Below, piece after piece: positions 1 to 11,942 of a stretch of DNA of 64,000 nt (its first letter is position 1; each line of letters opens with the position of its first letter). The notes under the pieces were generated by a model. It was not told where the DNA came from. It saw only the letters and a list, made by a program, of their open reading frames with translations, and ran no database searches. The DNA comes from Halomonas sp. LBP4. Its GTDB lineage: Bacteria; Pseudomonadota; Gammaproteobacteria; Pseudomonadales; Halomonadaceae. The stretch covers positions 413,742-477,741 of the forward strand of contig NZ_PDOG01000002.1 of assembly GCF_003202205.1 (NCBI RefSeq). The letters are read 5' to 3'. The position numbers were made by a program, and so were the translations under genes.

Positions 1-2
1 GT

Positions 3-416
3 GCTGCCGGTCAGGCCATGGCGGAGGGTGGTCCCTCTTCGAGCGATGCCTCTCCGCTGGAAGACGGGGAAAGGATCTACCTGCAGTATTGTGCCAGCTG
101 CCACGGACCTCAGGGCGAGGGCATGCCGAACTGGGAGCGCCAGAATGCCCAGGGCGAACTGCCGGCTCCCCCGCACGGGCCGGAGGGCCATACCTGGAAG
201 CACTCCGATGCCATGCTCTACCGGATTGTCTCCGAGGGATGGCGTGACCCCTGGAACAAGACCGAGCGACTCACCATGCCGGCCTTCAAGGATCTCCTGA
301 GCCCTGCCGAGATCCGTGCCGTGGTGAACTACCTCAAGACGTTATGGACGCCGGAGCAACGCCGCCATCAGGCGGAAGAGAGCGAGGGAGCCCCATTTCC
401 GACGCAAAGTGAGTAG
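3..416 (+). CDS. Class I cytochrome c, partial at the 5' end
   Basis: A small c-type cytochrome that carries electrons in the periplasm. The reading frame is open to the window edge; the first in-frame ATG is at 18, but the upstream codons read AAGQA, which resembles the end of a signal peptide with an A-x-A-like cleavage site, so the true start probably lies outside the window. The heme-binding motif CASCH begins at about base 90. A later MPAF segment could supply the distal methionine ligand. The stop codon overlaps the upstream region of a CtaG-like gene, so the two probably form one operon for terminal oxidase or copper-linked assembly. The exact redox partner cannot be told from sequence. 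Confidence 0.8.
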   Translation, partial: AAGQAMAEGGPSSSDASPLEDGERIYLQYCASCHGPQGEGMPNWERQNAQGELPAPPHGPEGHTWKHSDAMLYRIVSEGWRDPWNKTERLTMPAFKDLLSPAEIRAVVNYLKTLWTPEQRRHQAEESEGAPFPTQSE

Positions 417-456
417 CGATGCTCTCGGTCGATATTTCCAATCAAGGATGAGTGCC

Positions 457-1497
457 ATGGCAACTTCTCGACAGCGGTACTGGATGTGCCTACTATTGGT
501 GCTGCTTGCGACACCGGCGGCAGCGCATAGCGATGGTGCGCTGGCGGCTAATGTCTGGTTTTCCTGGTCCTTTGATCTGGATTTCATGCTGCCCTTGGCG
601 CTGGTGTGCTTCGTCTATCTACGTGGTATACGGCAACGCCAACAACGCGGACGACTAACGAGTCATCGAGAGACCTCTCTGGTATTTCTGGGACTCTTCA
701 TGCTTTTCCTCGCCCTCCAGTCGCCCATCGATCCGCTCGGCGAGCGAAGCTTCTCCATGCACCAGGTGCAGCATCTCTTATTACGCACCCTGGGGCCCAT
801 GCTGCTGTTTCTTCCCTCCCCACAGACAACCTTTATATCCGGCCTGAATACTCATGTTCGGCGGGTGTTAGGTCGAGTGGGACGCGTGACGGGACTCGGC
901 GTACTGGCGCATCCGATCACGGCAACCCTGTTGTTTGCAGGCCTGGCTTATGTCTGGCAGTATCCACCGTATTTCGAGCTGGCCTTGCGCAATGACATGG
1001 TGCATTACCTGATGCACGTCACCATGCTGGGGTCCGGGCTGTTGTTCTGGTGGTGCATCTTCGATACCCGCCCCTCGAGCACGCGCTATGGAACTCGACT
1101 GGCCATGTTGTGGATTGCCACGACCGCTAACATTGCCCTGGGTGCCTACCTGACGATGAAGACAGGCGTATTATTCCCGGTCTACGATGAGCTGGGACGG
1201 TTGTGGGTTGATGGCGACATGGATGAGCTGCTGGGAGGGCTCATTGTCTGGATCCTTGGCAGCATGATGTCGCTGGTGCCGTTTCTGGTGATTATCAGAC
1301 ACTGGGGCTATAAGAAAGACCGAATGAGAAAGGCAAGGATGACTGTCACCTCTGCGGGTAGTGATGCGGTTCGTAAGGGTCCGAGAGAGACAGCCGAAAA
1401 TACCCGGCGCCTGGGCTGGATGCTAGGGCTATTCAGTGGGGGAATCTTCCTTGCCTTGATATCGGTGATGTTTCTTTCCCTGGCGATCAGAGTATAA
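457..1497 (+). CDS. CtaG-type (caa3) cytochrome c oxidase assembly factor
   Basis: A 346-residue polytopic membrane protein of the Caa3_CtaG family, which is associated with assembly of cytochrome c oxidase. A cleavable-looking signal sequence ends in ATPAAA, followed by about seven hydrophobic segments. Family-like histidine motifs are visible (MHQVQHLLL near residue 105, VHYLMHVTMLG near 190). I chose the ATG at 457 because AAGGA at 444-448 lies 8 nt upstream; an in-frame GTG at 409 and ATG at 448 also exist. It follows the cytochrome c gene closely. Base composition is less GC-rich than that of the genes after 2 kb. Confidence 0.8.
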   Translation: MATSRQRYWMCLLLVLLATPAAAHSDGALAANVWFSWSFDLDFMLPLALVCFVYLRGIRQRQQRGRLTSHRETSLVFLGLFMLFLALQSPIDPLGERSFSMHQVQHLLLRTLGPMLLFLPSPQTTFISGLNTHVRRVLGRVGRVTGLGVLAHPITATLLFAGLAYVWQYPPYFELALRNDMVHYLMHVTMLGSGLLFWWCIFDTRPSSTRYGTRLAMLWIATTANIALGAYLTMKTGVLFPVYDELGRLWVDGDMDELLGGLIVWILGSMMSLVPFLVIIRHWGYKKDRMRKARMTVTSAGSDAVRKGPRETAENTRRLGWMLGLFSGGIFLALISVMFLSLAIRV

Positions 1498-2043
1498 TAT
1501 CCCTTTATCATGGAAGCCGGGCTCGATTTCCCGCAAGATTTCGATCCACTTCTGTAGTAAAAGGAGCTTCTGTCAACGTGCACCTGCTCGACATGAGGCC
1601 TTGCTAACCTGCTGCCAAAATACCTTTTCCTCGACACAGTGCAAGCTGCAAGTCGCATCTTGCTTTGCAAACGGCAGATTCGCCTGCAGTGGCATAAGCA
1701 GTTCACCCACGACCAGGCCGTTATCGACAACGATCAGGAACTGGCCTTTATCGCTCGGTAAGATGTGCCACGGAGCCGAACAAGGCGCACGGCATTCGCC
1801 AGCCAGTAGCGGAGCATTACGCCGACATCGCCGGGCCCTCGAGCCCGGCGATGGCGCGCTGGACGCCGCCGGCCCGTCGGTTATGCCATTTGTCGATGGC
1901 CAATAGAAATGACCCACCAGCGGCCGTCGATCTCGCCCAGCAGCAGTGGAAAGGAAAGCTTCCCGGTCTGAATCAGCTCCGAACACGGGGGCTGGATCGC
2001 CTATGGACACCTCCTCGTTTGCCAAGCGCCGTGGTCTGCCGGA
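1498..2043. other. Unassigned intergenic stretch, possibly decayed coding DNA
   Basis: About 550 bp with no gene I can support. Short open stretches exist without good starts: on the plus strand about 1594-1762, and on the minus strand about 40 codons near 2010-1890 ending in ISIGHRQMA, with a protein-like look but no start codon. Composition is less GC-rich than the flanking umuDC gene. It may hold remnants of deleted genes. Confidence 0.35.
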
Positions 2044-2063
2044 TACTGTGTTTAAATACAGTA
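2044..2063. promoter_or_regulatory. LexA-type SOS box upstream of the umuDC fusion
   Basis: The site reads CTGT-N8-ACAG (CTGT at 2046-2049, ACAG at 2058-2061) with an AT-rich centre and TA flanks, matching the gammaproteobacterial LexA operator. It ends 17 nt before the ATG at 2080, and TATTAT at 2062-2067 could be the -10 element. This placement fits DNA-damage induction of the downstream gene. Confidence 0.85.
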
Positions 2064-2079
2064 TTATCGGGAGGTGCCC

Positions 2080-3645
2080 ATGTCGTTCGCTTCTCTGGTG
2101 TGCGTGATCGGCCGTGCCGCCCCCGCAGCCGGTAGCGGGGGGCAGCCACTGATGGGCTGCCGGGTGCGGGCCGGCTTCCCCAGCCCCGCGGATGACCACC
2201 TGGACGTCGAGATCGACCTGCATGCCCATGTGGTGCATCGGCCGGCCTCGACCTACTTCGTGCGTGCCGAGGGCGACTCCATGCTCGGCGACGGTATCCA
2301 CGACGGCGACCTGCTGGTGGTGGATCGCAGCCTCGAGCCGCAGCCCGGGCGGGTCGTCATCATCGCCGTGATTGCCCTAGTCGACTGCGACAACTTCTAT
2401 GTCAGCTGCGAGCGAGCCTTCGCCCCGCGGCTCGAGGGCCTGCCGGTGGGGGTGCTCTCCAACAACGACGGCTGCGTGGTGGCGCGCTCCCGGGAGCTCA
2501 AGGCGCTGGGGGTGGCCATGGGGGCGCCCCTGCACCTGTTGCCGCCGGCCATCCGCCGCCAGGCGGTGCTGCTCTCGAGCAACTATGCGCTCTACGGTGA
2601 CATGTCGCGGCGCGTGAATCAGGTGCTGGCCGAGTTCTCGCCTGACGTGGAGATGTATTCCATCGACGAGAGCTTCATCGGCTTCGCCGGTTTCGATACC
2701 GCGGGGCTGGAGGCGCACTGCCACCGGCTGCGTGACACCGTGCGCCGCTGGACCGGCATTCCAGTGGGGGTGGGGCTGGCGCCCACCCGGGTGCTGGCCA
2801 AGGTGGCCAACCACCTGGCCAAGCAACAGTCGGCCTACGAGGGGGTCTGTCGGCTCGAGGCCGACAGTGCCGTGACGCGCCATGTGCTCGAACGGTTGCC
2901 GGTGGTCGAGCTGTGGGGGGTGGCGCGCCGAACCGGCGAGCGGCTGGCGCTGATGGGCATCGACACGGCCTGGCAGCTGCGCCAGGCGGACCCCGGGCGC
3001 ATCCGCCGGGCCTTCTCGGTGGTGCTGGAGCGGCTGGTCTGGGAGCTGCGTGGCCACCCCGCCATCGACCTCGACGACCTGGCCGAACCGCGCCGGTGCA
3101 TCCTGGTGTCGCGCTCCTTCGGGCGCCTGACCGGCGAGCCCGGCGATCTGCAGGCGGCGGTGCGCCAGCACGCCGCCCGGGCGGCCGAGAAGCTGCGTCG
3201 CCAGGGCAGCCTGGCTCGGGCCGTCCAGGTGTTCCTGCGCACCAGCCCCTTCCAGGTCGGCGAGCCCCAGTACCGCAACAGCGTGGTGGTGCCGCTGGCA
3301 GGACCCACCGCCGATAGCCGCGACCTGCTCGTGGCCGCCGGTCGCGGGCTCGCGGCGATCTTCCGCGACGGTTACCGCTACCAGAAGTGCGGCGTCATGC
3401 TGCTCGACCTGGTGGACGACCGGGCGCGACAGCTCTCGCTGCTGGAGGAGTCCCGGAGCGAAGCCGAACGCGACCGTAGCCAGCGGCTGATGGCGACGGT
3501 CGACCGACTCAACCGCGAGATGGGGCGCGATACCGTGCGCTTCGGCCTGCCTGGCAAGGACAACGCCTGGACGCTGCGCTGCGAGCGGCGCACCTCGCGC
3601 TATACCACCCGCTGGGACGAGTTGATGAGGGTCAAGATCGGCTGA
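2080..3645 (+). CDS. umuC: In-frame UmuD(truncated)-UmuC fusion, Y-family DNA polymerase
   Basis: A 521-residue protein. Residues 1-96 are UmuD-like: cleavage site A31-G32 in RAGFPSP and nucleophile Ser67 in EGDSM, the same 35-residue spacing as in E. coli UmuD. The UmuD part stops at VVIIAV, so the rest of the peptidase fold, including the catalytic lysine segment (VKKL/VKRL in family members), is missing. From residue 97 the sequence is a full UmuC-type polymerase: ALVDCDNFY with the first catalytic Asp, YSIDESF with the Asp-Glu pair, and a QLSLL clamp-binding-like motif near the end. SOS box and GGGAGG lie upstream of ATG 2080. An in-frame GTG at 2368 sits exactly where a native umuC start would be, but lacks a good ribosome site. 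The polymerase is probably functional; autocleavage is probably not. Confidence 0.9.
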   Translation: MSFASLVCVIGRAAPAAGSGGQPLMGCRVRAGFPSPADDHLDVEIDLHAHVVHRPASTYFVRAEGDSMLGDGIHDGDLLVVDRSLEPQPGRVVIIAVIALVDCDNFYVSCERAFAPRLEGLPVGVLSNNDGCVVARSRELKALGVAMGAPLHLLPPAIRRQAVLLSSNYALYGDMSRRVNQVLAEFSPDVEMYSIDESFIGFAGFDTAGLEAHCHRLRDTVRRWTGIPVGVGLAPTRVLAKVANHLAKQQSAYEGVCRLEADSAVTRHVLERLPVVELWGVARRTGERLALMGIDTAWQLRQADPGRIRRAFSVVLERLVWELRGHPAIDLDDLAEPRRCILVSRSFGRLTGEPGDLQAAVRQHAARAAEKLRRQGSLARAVQVFLRTSPFQVGEPQYRNSVVVPLAGPTADSRDLLVAAGRGLAAIFRDGYRYQKCGVMLLDLVDDRARQLSLLEESRSEAERDRSQRLMATVDRLNREMGRDTVRFGLPGKDNAWTLRCERRTSRYTTRWDELMRVKIG

Positions 3646-3835
3646 GCAGCGTGCGGCAGCAGGGCGGTCGAACGGCCCGGCATCAGCGCCGTTCCGGGCT
3701 GTCCCGAGGCCGGCTTGGCGATGCCTGCTGCCCGAATGGCGCAGCGGCGACGAGGCTGCCATTCTGAAAGGGCATTCACTCAACCGCCGGCACGACCCTG
3801 CCCAGCCGTCGGGGTCGGCGGTCGCGAGGCGCCCC

Positions 3836-4711
3836 ATGTCATCCCCCCGCCTGCCTACCCTGCGGCGCCTGCTGGCGCTGCCGCTGCTCGTCGTGCTGCT
3901 GGTTGCCTGGGGGCAGGCGGCCGCACGGGAACTCGCCGCCGACCCGGACACCATGGTCGAGGTGGAGGTCGCCACCATCGGCATATCCGGGGTCGGTGGC
4001 GTACCGGTGGTGTTGCTCCGCGAGCCCGGTGCTCGAGAAGTGATCCCGATCTTCATCGGCCCGGTGGAGGCCGGTGCCATCCTGCGGGGCCTGCGCGGTG
4101 ACCGGCCGCGCAGGCCGATGACCCATGAACTGCTCGGCGACGTGCTCGACGGCATCAAGGTGAGCCTGGAGCGGGTCTACGTCGACGCCATCGTCGACAA
4201 CACCTTCCTCGGCATGCTCGAACTGCGCCTGGCGGGTCGCGATGACCCGATACGCATCGACAGCCGGCCCAGTGATGCCATCGCCCTGGCGCTCACCGCC
4301 GGGGCGAGCATCCTCGTTGCCCCCCAGGTGCTGGATGCCGCGCGCGAGATCGAGTACGAAGGATTCGCCGACCAGGCGGTGGTGGCGCTCGGCATCACGG
4401 TCACGCCCCTCGACGACGACCTGCGCGAGGCCCTCGGGTTGCCGGACGACACCGGCCTGCTGGTCAGTGACGTCAGCGGCCCGGCCGAGGAGGCCGGCAT
4501 GGCGCCGGGGGCGCTGCTGCTCGAGGTGAACGGCGCCCCCCCCGAGAACCCGATGCACTTCCTCGAGCTGGTGCGCGACACTCCCGAGGATGAGGATGCC
4601 CACCTGCGCTACTGGCAGGAAGGCGAGGAGCACGAGCTCGACCTCTCCACCGATGTGCCGGCCCCTCGTTCACGCCGCCGCGAGCCGGCCACGCCAGGTA
4701 TCGAGACCTGA
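3836..4711 (+). CDS. Exported bifunctional-nuclease-domain (BFN/DUF151) protein with PDZ domain
   Basis: A 291-residue protein. Residues 1-30 form a signal peptide (basic start, then LLALPLLVVLLVAW, ending QAAA). Residues about 40-165 match the BFN/DUF151 family, with IPIFIGPVEAGAI and RPSDAIALAL as typical blocks. Residues about 185-275 look like a PDZ domain (GLLVSDVSGPAEEAGM, then LLLEVNG). BFN proteins in other organisms are reported as nucleases or as stress-linked proteins; here the signal peptide predicts a periplasmic location. The tail is basic. It stands alone between umuDC and a converging tRNA-Thr gene. The biochemical role is not certain. Confidence 0.75.
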   Translation: MSSPRLPTLRRLLALPLLVVLLVAWGQAAARELAADPDTMVEVEVATIGISGVGGVPVVLLREPGAREVIPIFIGPVEAGAILRGLRGDRPRRPMTHELLGDVLDGIKVSLERVYVDAIVDNTFLGMLELRLAGRDDPIRIDSRPSDAIALALTAGASILVAPQVLDAAREIEYEGFADQAVVALGITVTPLDDDLREALGLPDDTGLLVSDVSGPAEEAGMAPGALLLEVNGAPPENPMHFLELVRDTPEDEDAHLRYWQEGEEHELDLSTDVPAPRSRRREPATPGIET

Positions 4712-4730
4712 GCGCCCCCCGTGCAGACGA

Positions 4731-4764
4731 AGACAGCCGCGCGGCATCTGCCGGGCGGCTGTCT
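4731..4764. terminator. Hairpin between the BFN gene and tRNA-Thr
   Basis: Ten-base perfect inverted repeat AGACAGCCGC (4731-4740) and GCGGCTGTCT (4755-4764) with a 14-nt loop, placed between the stop at 4711 and the 3' end of the converging tRNA gene at 4778. It lacks a clear T-run on either strand, so termination is plausible but not strong. Confidence 0.5.
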
Positions 4765-4777
4765 CGTGGTGTCTTCA

Positions 4778-4853
4778 TGGTGCCGGTGATAGGAGTCGAA
4801 CCTACGACCTACGCATTACGAGTGCGTTGCTCTACCGACTGAGCTACACCGGC
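4778..4853 (-). tRNA. tRNA-Thr (anticodon CGT)
   Basis: A 76-nt cloverleaf on the minus strand, beginning GCCGGTGTAGC and ending in an encoded CCA. The anticodon loop reads CTCGTAA, giving anticodon CGT for codon ACG. The T arm contains GGTTCGA. The acceptor stem GCCGGTG pairs with CACCGGC. Confidence 0.95.
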
Positions 4854-4914
4854 CTTCGTTGGCGATGATAATGACAACTCCGGGGCATTGCCAGCAACCG
4901 GAAGGGGCGGTGCT

Positions 4915-6287
<1,373 letters not shown>

Positions 6288-6293
6288 CCCGCC

Positions 6294-7757
6294 CTACATG
6301 ATCGGGGGGATGAGTTCGAGCACGCCGCTCTCCTGCTCGTCGGGCAACCGGGCATTGAGGCGATGGAACTGCTGCTGGCTGCGATCCACATAGGCGAGGA
6401 TCTCGTAGTAGCGACGGATGTTGCGCACGTAGATCACTGGCTCGCCGCCGCGGGCATAGCCGTGCCGGGTCTTGCTGTGCCACTCCCGCTCCTGCAGCAG
6501 CGGCAGTGCCTCGCGCACGTCGGCCCAGCGATCCGGATCGCCGCCGCGCATCTCGGCGATGTCACGGGCGTCGTAGAGATGCCCCAACCCCACATTGTAG
6601 GCGGCCATGGCCATGAACAGCCGGTCGTCTCCCGTGATCGACTCGGGCAGGCGCTCCTTCAGGCTGCGCAGGTAGCGGGCCCCGCCGTCGATGCTCTGCT
6701 CCGGGTCGAGGCGGTCGTCGACGTCCAGCTCGCCGGCGGTGGGCAGGGTCAGCATCATCAGGCCGCGCACCCCGGTGGGGGAGGTGGCCTCCGGGTCCCA
6801 GTGGGACTCCTGATAGCCCAGTGCGGCGAGCAGTTTCCAGTCGAAGCGGGTATTCCGTGCGGCTTCGCGGAACAACTCGGCATACGTCGGCAGGCGCTGG
6901 TGCACATGGTTGATGAAGGTGCGGGCGCCGACATACTCGAGATAGTCGTCGTGACCGAAGTAGCGGGCCATCAGGTCATCCAGTTCACCCCCTTCCCGTA
7001 GTTCGTCCAGGAAGCGGTTGGCGGACTCCACCAGCCCCAGGCCGCGCCCGGCGGGAAAGGCCCAGGCCATGGAGAGTGGCTCGCCCAGCTCGAAGCCCCG
7101 CTCGACGCCGGGAAAGAACAGCCGGTTGAGGCGGAACTGATGGTCGAAGACCACTGCGGCGTCCAGGGTGCCGTCCTCCACCCGGCCGAGCAGTTCGGCC
7201 ACTTCCAGGTCGGTGGACTCCTGCCAGCTCAGCCCGGGATGCTCGGCCTGCAGCTCGCGAAGTACCAGGTCGGTGCCGGAGCCTCCCAGGGTGGCGATCG
7301 CCAGGCCGTCCAGGTCGTCGAGGCTTTTCACCGGAGGCAGTCCCCGGCGGTAGACCAGCAGCGGCCGCAGGTCGAGGATCGGTCGGCTGAAGATCACGCC
7401 TTGCCGGGTCGGGTCAAGTGGCAGGGCGGCGGCGCCCAGGTCGCCATCGCGCCGGACCGCCTCGATCACCTCGGGGATGTTGTGACTGGCGTCCAGGGTC
7501 AGGCTGACGCCGAGGTGGTCGGCGAAGCGTCGCATCAGCTCGTACTCGAAGCCGGTGGGACCCTGGCGTCCCAGGTAGTAGGTCGTGGGAGTGTTGCGGG
7601 TGTGCACGCTGATGAAGTCACGTGCCAGTATCGCCTCGAGATGTCGGCCATCGGGCACGCCGGGGCGCTCGGGCAGCAGGCCCAGGAGCAGTGCGACGGC
7701 CGAGGCGGCATAGCCGCGCCATGAGCGTCGGAGGTGGTCGGAAAGGGCTGTGGGCAT
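6294..7757 (-). CDS. mltF: Membrane-bound lytic murein transglycosylase F
   Basis: A 487-residue envelope enzyme that cleaves peptidoglycan glycan strands. Order: N-terminal hydrophobic signal/anchor ([12 protein letters not shown]), a solute-binding-protein-3 domain about residues 45-270, then a lysozyme-like SLT domain about 290-450 with catalytic Glu in [10 protein letters not shown] and downstream [11 protein letters not shown] and [10 protein letters not shown]. Domain order and size match MltF. It is a single gene converging with tadA, and its start is divergent from purL with about 160 bp between them. Confidence 0.92.
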   Translation of the reverse strand: MPTALSDHLRRSWRGYAASAVALLLGLLPERPGVPDGRHLEAILARDFISVHTRNTPTTYYLGRQGPTGFEYELMRRFADHLGVSLTLDASHNIPEVIEAVRRDGDLGAAALPLDPTRQGVIFSRPILDLRPLLVYRRGLPPVKSLDDLDGLAIATLGGSGTDLVLRELQAEHPGLSWQESTDLEVAELLGRVEDGTLDAAVVFDHQFRLNRLFFPGVERGFELGEPLSMAWAFPAGRGLGLVESANRFLDELREGGELDDLMARYFGHDDYLEYVGARTFINHVHQRLPTYAELFREAARNTRFDWKLLAALGYQESHWDPEATSPTGVRGLMMLTLPTAGELDVDDRLDPEQSIDGGARYLRSLKERLPESITGDDRLFMAMAAYNVGLGHLYDARDIAEMRGGDPDRWADVREALPLLQEREWHSKTRHGYARGGEPVIYVRNIRRYYEILAYVDRSQQQFHRLNARLPDEQESGVLELIPPIM

Positions 7758-7914
7758 TCGACTGCTGGATGACGACGGGGACCCGTCACCATAACCAGTG
7801 GACGGCGGGCTGTCATCTCCACGATTTCTCGCGCCCGGTGCTTTCCAGTATCATGTGCGCTCGTTGCCGCAGCGCCGCGGCCCCCCGATATATCCGTTTC
7901 AGAGGCTCCAAGAC

Positions 7915-10900
7915 ATGCTCGAACTGCGAGGCGCGCCCGCCCTTTCCGCCTTCCGTCATGCCAAGCTGCTGGCCGCCCTGCGCGACACCGTTGCCGCCGT
8001 CGAGTCGCTGCACGCCGATTACGTGCACTTCGTCGACCATGACGGCGAGCTGGCCGATGATGACCTGGCCGTGCTGGAGCAGCTGCTCGACTATGGTTCC
8101 CGGGGCGTGGGTTCCCGGGGCGAGGAGGCCGCCGGCAGCAGCGAGGGCCGTCTCTTTCTGGTGGTGCCGCGCATCGGCACCCAGTCGCCCTGGTCCTCCA
8201 AGGCCACCGATATCGCCCGTAACTGCGGCCTGGCCCGGGTGCGACGCATCGAGCGCGGCATCGCCTACCGGGTGAAGCTCAAGGGCATGCTCTCGGAGAA
8301 GGCCTTCGCGGGCATCGTCGCCACCCTGCACGACCGCATGACCGAGAGCGTGCTGGCCGATGCCTCGGATGCGGCCCGGCTCTTCGCCCACCATGAACCG
8401 GCCCCGCTGGGCAGCGTCGACATCCTCGCAGGCGGCCGGCAAGCGCTGGCGACCGCCAATGTCGAACTCGGCCTGGCCCTGGCCGAGGACGAGATCGACT
8501 ACCTGTGCGAGGCGTTCCGGGGGCTGGGGCGCAACCCCTCGGATGTCGAGCTGATGATGTTCGCCCAGGCCAACTCCGAGCACTGCCGCCACAAGATCTT
8601 CAACGCCGACTGGGTGGTCGACGGCGAGGCGCAGACGCACTCGCTGTTCAGGATGATCAAGAACACCCATGAGGCCTCTCCCGAGAACATCCTCTCGGCC
8701 TACAGCGACAACGCCGCGGTGATCCGGGGCTCCGAGGCGGGGCGTTTCTTCGCTGCCCCGCTCACCGGCAGGGCCGCCGACAAGGCCGTCTACGGCACCC
8801 ACCGCGAGCCGATCCATATCCTGATGAAGGTGGAGACCCACAATCACCCGACCGCCATCGCGCCCTATCCCGGTGCCGCCACCGGTGCCGGCGGCGAGAT
8901 CCGTGACGAGGGCGCCACCGGCATCGGCGGCAAGCCCAAGGCGGGCCTGACCGGCTTCACCGTCTCCAACCTGCGCATCCCCGAGTTCGTGCAGCCCTGG
9001 GAGGCCTTCGACTACGGCAAGCCGGAGCGCATGCAGTCGGCGCTGTCGATCATGCTCGACGGCCCCATCGGCGGTGCCGCCTTCAACAACGAGTTCGGCC
9101 GGCCCAACCTGGCCGGCTACTTCCGCAGTTACGAGCAGGACGCCCTGGGACGTGACGGCATCGAGCGCCGCGGCTTCCACAAGCCGATCATGATCGCCGG
9201 TGGCTACGGCAATATCCGCGACGGCCATGTCCAGAAGGGCGAGATCCCGGTGGGCGGCAAGCTGATCGTGATGGGCGGCCCGGCGATGCTGATCGGCCTC
9301 GGTGGCGGAGCGGCCTCGAGCATGGCCTCCGGCGCCTCCAGCGCCGATCTCGACTTCGCCTCGGTGCAGCGCGAGAACCCCGAGATCGAGCGCCGTGCCC
9401 AGGAGGTGATCGACCGCTGCTGGGCGCTGGGCGAGGGCAACCCGGTTCGCTTCATCCACGACGTGGGCGCCGGCGGCCTCTCCAACGCCCTGCCGGAACT
9501 GGTCAAGGACGGCGAGCGCGGTGGCCTGTTCGACCTGCGTGCCGTGCCCAACGCCGAGCCGGGCATGAGCCCGCTGGAGATCTGGTGCAACGAGGCCCAG
9601 GAGCGCTACGTGCTGGCGGTGGCCCCGGAAGACCTCGACACCTTCGATGCCCTCTGTGCCCGTGAGCGTTGCCCCTATGCGGTGGTTGGCGAGGCCCTCG
9701 CGGCGCATCACCTCGAGGTGCGCGACGGCCACTTCGAGAGCAAGCCCGTCGACCTGCCGATGAGCGTGCTGTTCGGCAAGCCGCCCAAGATGCTGCGCGA
9801 GTTCAGCCGCGAGGCGAACGATCTTCCGGGGGTGATGCTCGACAACCTCGACCTGCGCGAGGCCATGGATCGGGTGCTGCGCCTGCCCACCGTGGCCTCC
9901 AAGAGCTTCCTGATCACCATCGGCGACCGTTCGATCACCGGCCAGGTGGCCCGCGACCAGATGGTCGGTCCCTGGCAGGTGCCGGTGGCCGATGTCGCCG
10001 TGACCACGGCCAGCTTCGACACCCATGCCGGCGAGGCCATGGCGCTCGGCGAGCGCCCGCCGGTGGCGCTGATCGACCCGGCGGCCAGCGCCCGCCTGGC
10101 GGTGGCCGAGGCGATCACCAACCTGGCCGCGGCGCCGATCGACAAGCTCTCCGACATCAAGCTCTCCGCCAACTGGATGAGCGCCGCCGATCATCCGGGC
10201 GAGAACCAGGCCCTGTATGACGCCGTGCACGCCGTGGGCATGGAGCTCTGCCCGGCGCTCGGCATCGCTATTCCGGTGGGCAAGGACTCCATGTCCATGC
10301 GTACCGCCTGGCAGGAGGAGAACGACGAGGGCGAGGCGGAGGAGAAGAGCGTCACCTCGCCGCTGTCACTGGTGGTGACCGGCTTCGCCCCGGTGACCGA
10401 TGCGCTGAAGACCCTGACCCCGCAGATCAACCTGGAGCAGGACGAGTCCGACCTGATCCTGATCGACCTGGGCGGTGGCCGTAACCGCCTGGGGGGCTCG
10501 GCACTGGCCCAGGTCTACGGCCAGGTGGGCCACGACTGCCCCGACCTGGACGACCCGGAGGACCTCCGGGCGTTCTTCGCGGTGATCCAGGGCCTCAACG
10601 CCGAGGGCAGGCTGCTCGCCTACCACGACCGCAGCGACGGCGGCCTGCTGGTGACCCTGCTGGAGATGGCCTTCGCCGCCCACGCCGGCCTCGAGATCAA
10701 GCTCGACTGGCTGGTCGACGAGCCCGCCGAGGCGGTGGATGCGCTGTTCGCCGAGGAGCTCGGCGCGGTGATCCAGGTCAACCGCCGGTACACCGAGGAG
10801 GTGCTGGCCCAGTTCGCCGCGGCGGGCATCGAGACCTGCGGTGTCATCGCCCGCCCGCGCTACGACGACCAGGTGCGGGTGACCCTGTTCGAGGAGCCGC

Positions 10901-11868
10901 TGCTCGAGACCACCCGGCTGCTCACCCAGCGGACCTGGGCCGAGACCAGCTACCGGATGCAGGCGCTGCGCGACAACCCCGACTGCGCCAAGAGCGAGTT
11001 CGACGGCCTGCTCGACGATCGCGACCCGGGCCTGTCGGCGAGTCCGACCTTCGAGGTGGACGAGGACATCGCGGCACCCTACCTCAACAAGACCCGCCCG
11101 GCGGTGGCGGTGCTGCGCGAGCAGGGCGTCAACGGCCAGGTGGAGATGGCCTGGGCCTTCGACCGCGCCGGTTTCGAGGCCATCGACGTGCATATGAGCG
11201 ATATCCTCGAGGGGCGTGTGAGCCTCGAGGCGTTCCAGGGCCTGGTGGCCTGCGGCGGCTTCTCCTACGGCGACGTCCTGGGGGCCGGCGGCGGCTGGGC
11301 CAAGTCGGTGCTGTTCAACCCCCGCGCCCGGGAGCAGTTCGCGACCTTCTTCGGCCGCGACGACAGCTTCGCGCTCGGTGTGTGCAACGGCTGCCAGATG
11401 CTCGCCCAGCTCAAGGAGCTGATTCCCGGTGCCGATAACTGGCCGCGCTTCGTGCGCAACGAGTCGGAGCAGTTCGAGGCCCGGGTCTCCATGGTCCAGG
11501 TCGAGAAGAGCCCGTCGATCCTGCTCGCCGGCATGGAAGGCTCGCGCCTGCCCCTCGCCGTGGCCCACGGCGAGGGGCGCACCGAGTTCCGCGACAGTGC
11601 CCACCTGCGCCGCATGCAGGGCAGTGGCCAGGTGGCCCTGCGCTACGTCGACAACTACGGCCAGGTGACCGCTCACTATCCGGCCAACCCCAACGGTTCA
11701 CCCTCCGGGATCACCGGCCTGACCACCCCGGATGGCCGGGTCACCATCATGATGCCGCACCCCGAGCGGGTGGCGCGGGCGGTGACCAACTCCTGGCGGC
11801 CGGCCGAGTGGACGACGGACGGCGCCTGGCTGCGTCTGTTCCGCAATGCCCGGGTGTGGCTGGGGTGA
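7915..11868 (+). CDS. purL: Phosphoribosylformylglycinamidine synthase (large, single-chain)
   Basis: A 1317-residue FGAM synthase for step four of purine synthesis, converting FGAR, ATP and glutamine to FGAM. The order is N-terminal linker domain, two PurM-like catalytic halves, and a C-terminal glutamine amidotransferase with nucleophile Cys in LGVCNGCQM and the His/Glu motif PHPERVAR. The start ([11 protein letters not shown]) is preceded by AGAGG and matches family N-termini; length is close to E. coli PurL (1295). It is a single transcription unit ending in a strong hairpin. Confidence 0.96.
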   Translation: MLELRGAPALSAFRHAKLLAALRDTVAAVESLHADYVHFVDHDGELADDDLAVLEQLLDYGSRGVGSRGEEAAGSSEGRLFLVVPRIGTQSPWSSKATDIARNCGLARVRRIERGIAYRVKLKGMLSEKAFAGIVATLHDRMTESVLADASDAARLFAHHEPAPLGSVDILAGGRQALATANVELGLALAEDEIDYLCEAFRGLGRNPSDVELMMFAQANSEHCRHKIFNADWVVDGEAQTHSLFRMIKNTHEASPENILSAYSDNAAVIRGSEAGRFFAAPLTGRAADKAVYGTHREPIHILMKVETHNHPTAIAPYPGAATGAGGEIRDEGATGIGGKPKAGLTGFTVSNLRIPEFVQPWEAFDYGKPERMQSALSIMLDGPIGGAAFNNEFGRPNLAGYFRSYEQDALGRDGIERRGFHKPIMIAGGYGNIRDGHVQKGEIPVGGKLIVMGGPAMLIGLGGGAASSMASGASSADLDFASVQRENPEIERRAQEVIDRCWALGEGNPVRFIHDVGAGGLSNALPELVKDGERGGLFDLRAVPNAEPGMSPLEIWCNEAQERYVLAVAPEDLDTFDALCARERCPYAVVGEALAAHHLEVRDGHFESKPVDLPMSVLFGKPPKMLREFSREANDLPGVMLDNLDLREAMDRVLRLPTVASKSFLITIGDRSITGQVARDQMVGPWQVPVADVAVTTASFDTHAGEAMALGERPPVALIDPAASARLAVAEAITNLAAAPIDKLSDIKLSANWMSAADHPGENQALYDAVHAVGMELCPALGIAIPVGKDSMSMRTAWQEENDEGEAEEKSVTSPLSLVVTGFAPVTDALKTLTPQINLEQDESDLILIDLGGGRNRLGGSALAQVYGQVGHDCPDLDDPEDLRAFFAVIQGLNAEGRLLAYHDRSDGGLLVTLLEMAFAAHAGLEIKLDWLVDEPAEAVDALFAEELGAVIQVNRRYTEEVLAQFAAAGIETCGVIARPRYDDQVRVTLFEEPLLETTRLLTQRTWAETSYRMQALRDNPDCAKSEFDGLLDDRDPGLSASPTFEVDEDIAAPYLNKTRPAVAVLREQGVNGQVEMAWAFDRAGFEAIDVHMSDILEGRVSLEAFQGLVACGGFSYGDVLGAGGGWAKSVLFNPRAREQFATFFGRDDSFALGVCNGCQMLAQLKELIPGADNWPRFVRNESEQFEARVSMVQVEKSPSILLAGMEGSRLPLAVAHGEGRTEFRDSAHLRRMQGSGQVALRYVDNYGQVTAHYPANPNGSPSGITGLTTPDGRVTIMMPHPERVARAVTNSWRPAEWTTDGAWLRLFRNARVWLG

Positions 11869-11891
11869 TCCTCCGGCGGTGACGGCCTGAA

Positions 11892-11925
11892 CGACAAGAG
11901 GCGGCCCTAAGGCCGCCTCTTGTCG
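11892..11925. terminator. Strong hairpin after purL
   Basis: A perfect 15-bp stem (11892-11906 with 11911-11925) around the loop CTAA, 23 bp after the purL stop and followed by TTG. It also sits 18 bp beyond the end of the converging gene at 11943, so it can serve both strands. Confidence 0.8.
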
Positions 11926-11942
11926 TTGAGAGGGCACGAGGC

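Noticed and set aside
7813..10230. Long antisense open frame (805 codons) within purL
   Set aside because: Same cause: third-position GC bias of purL keeps the opposite strand open. Product has no recognisable family.
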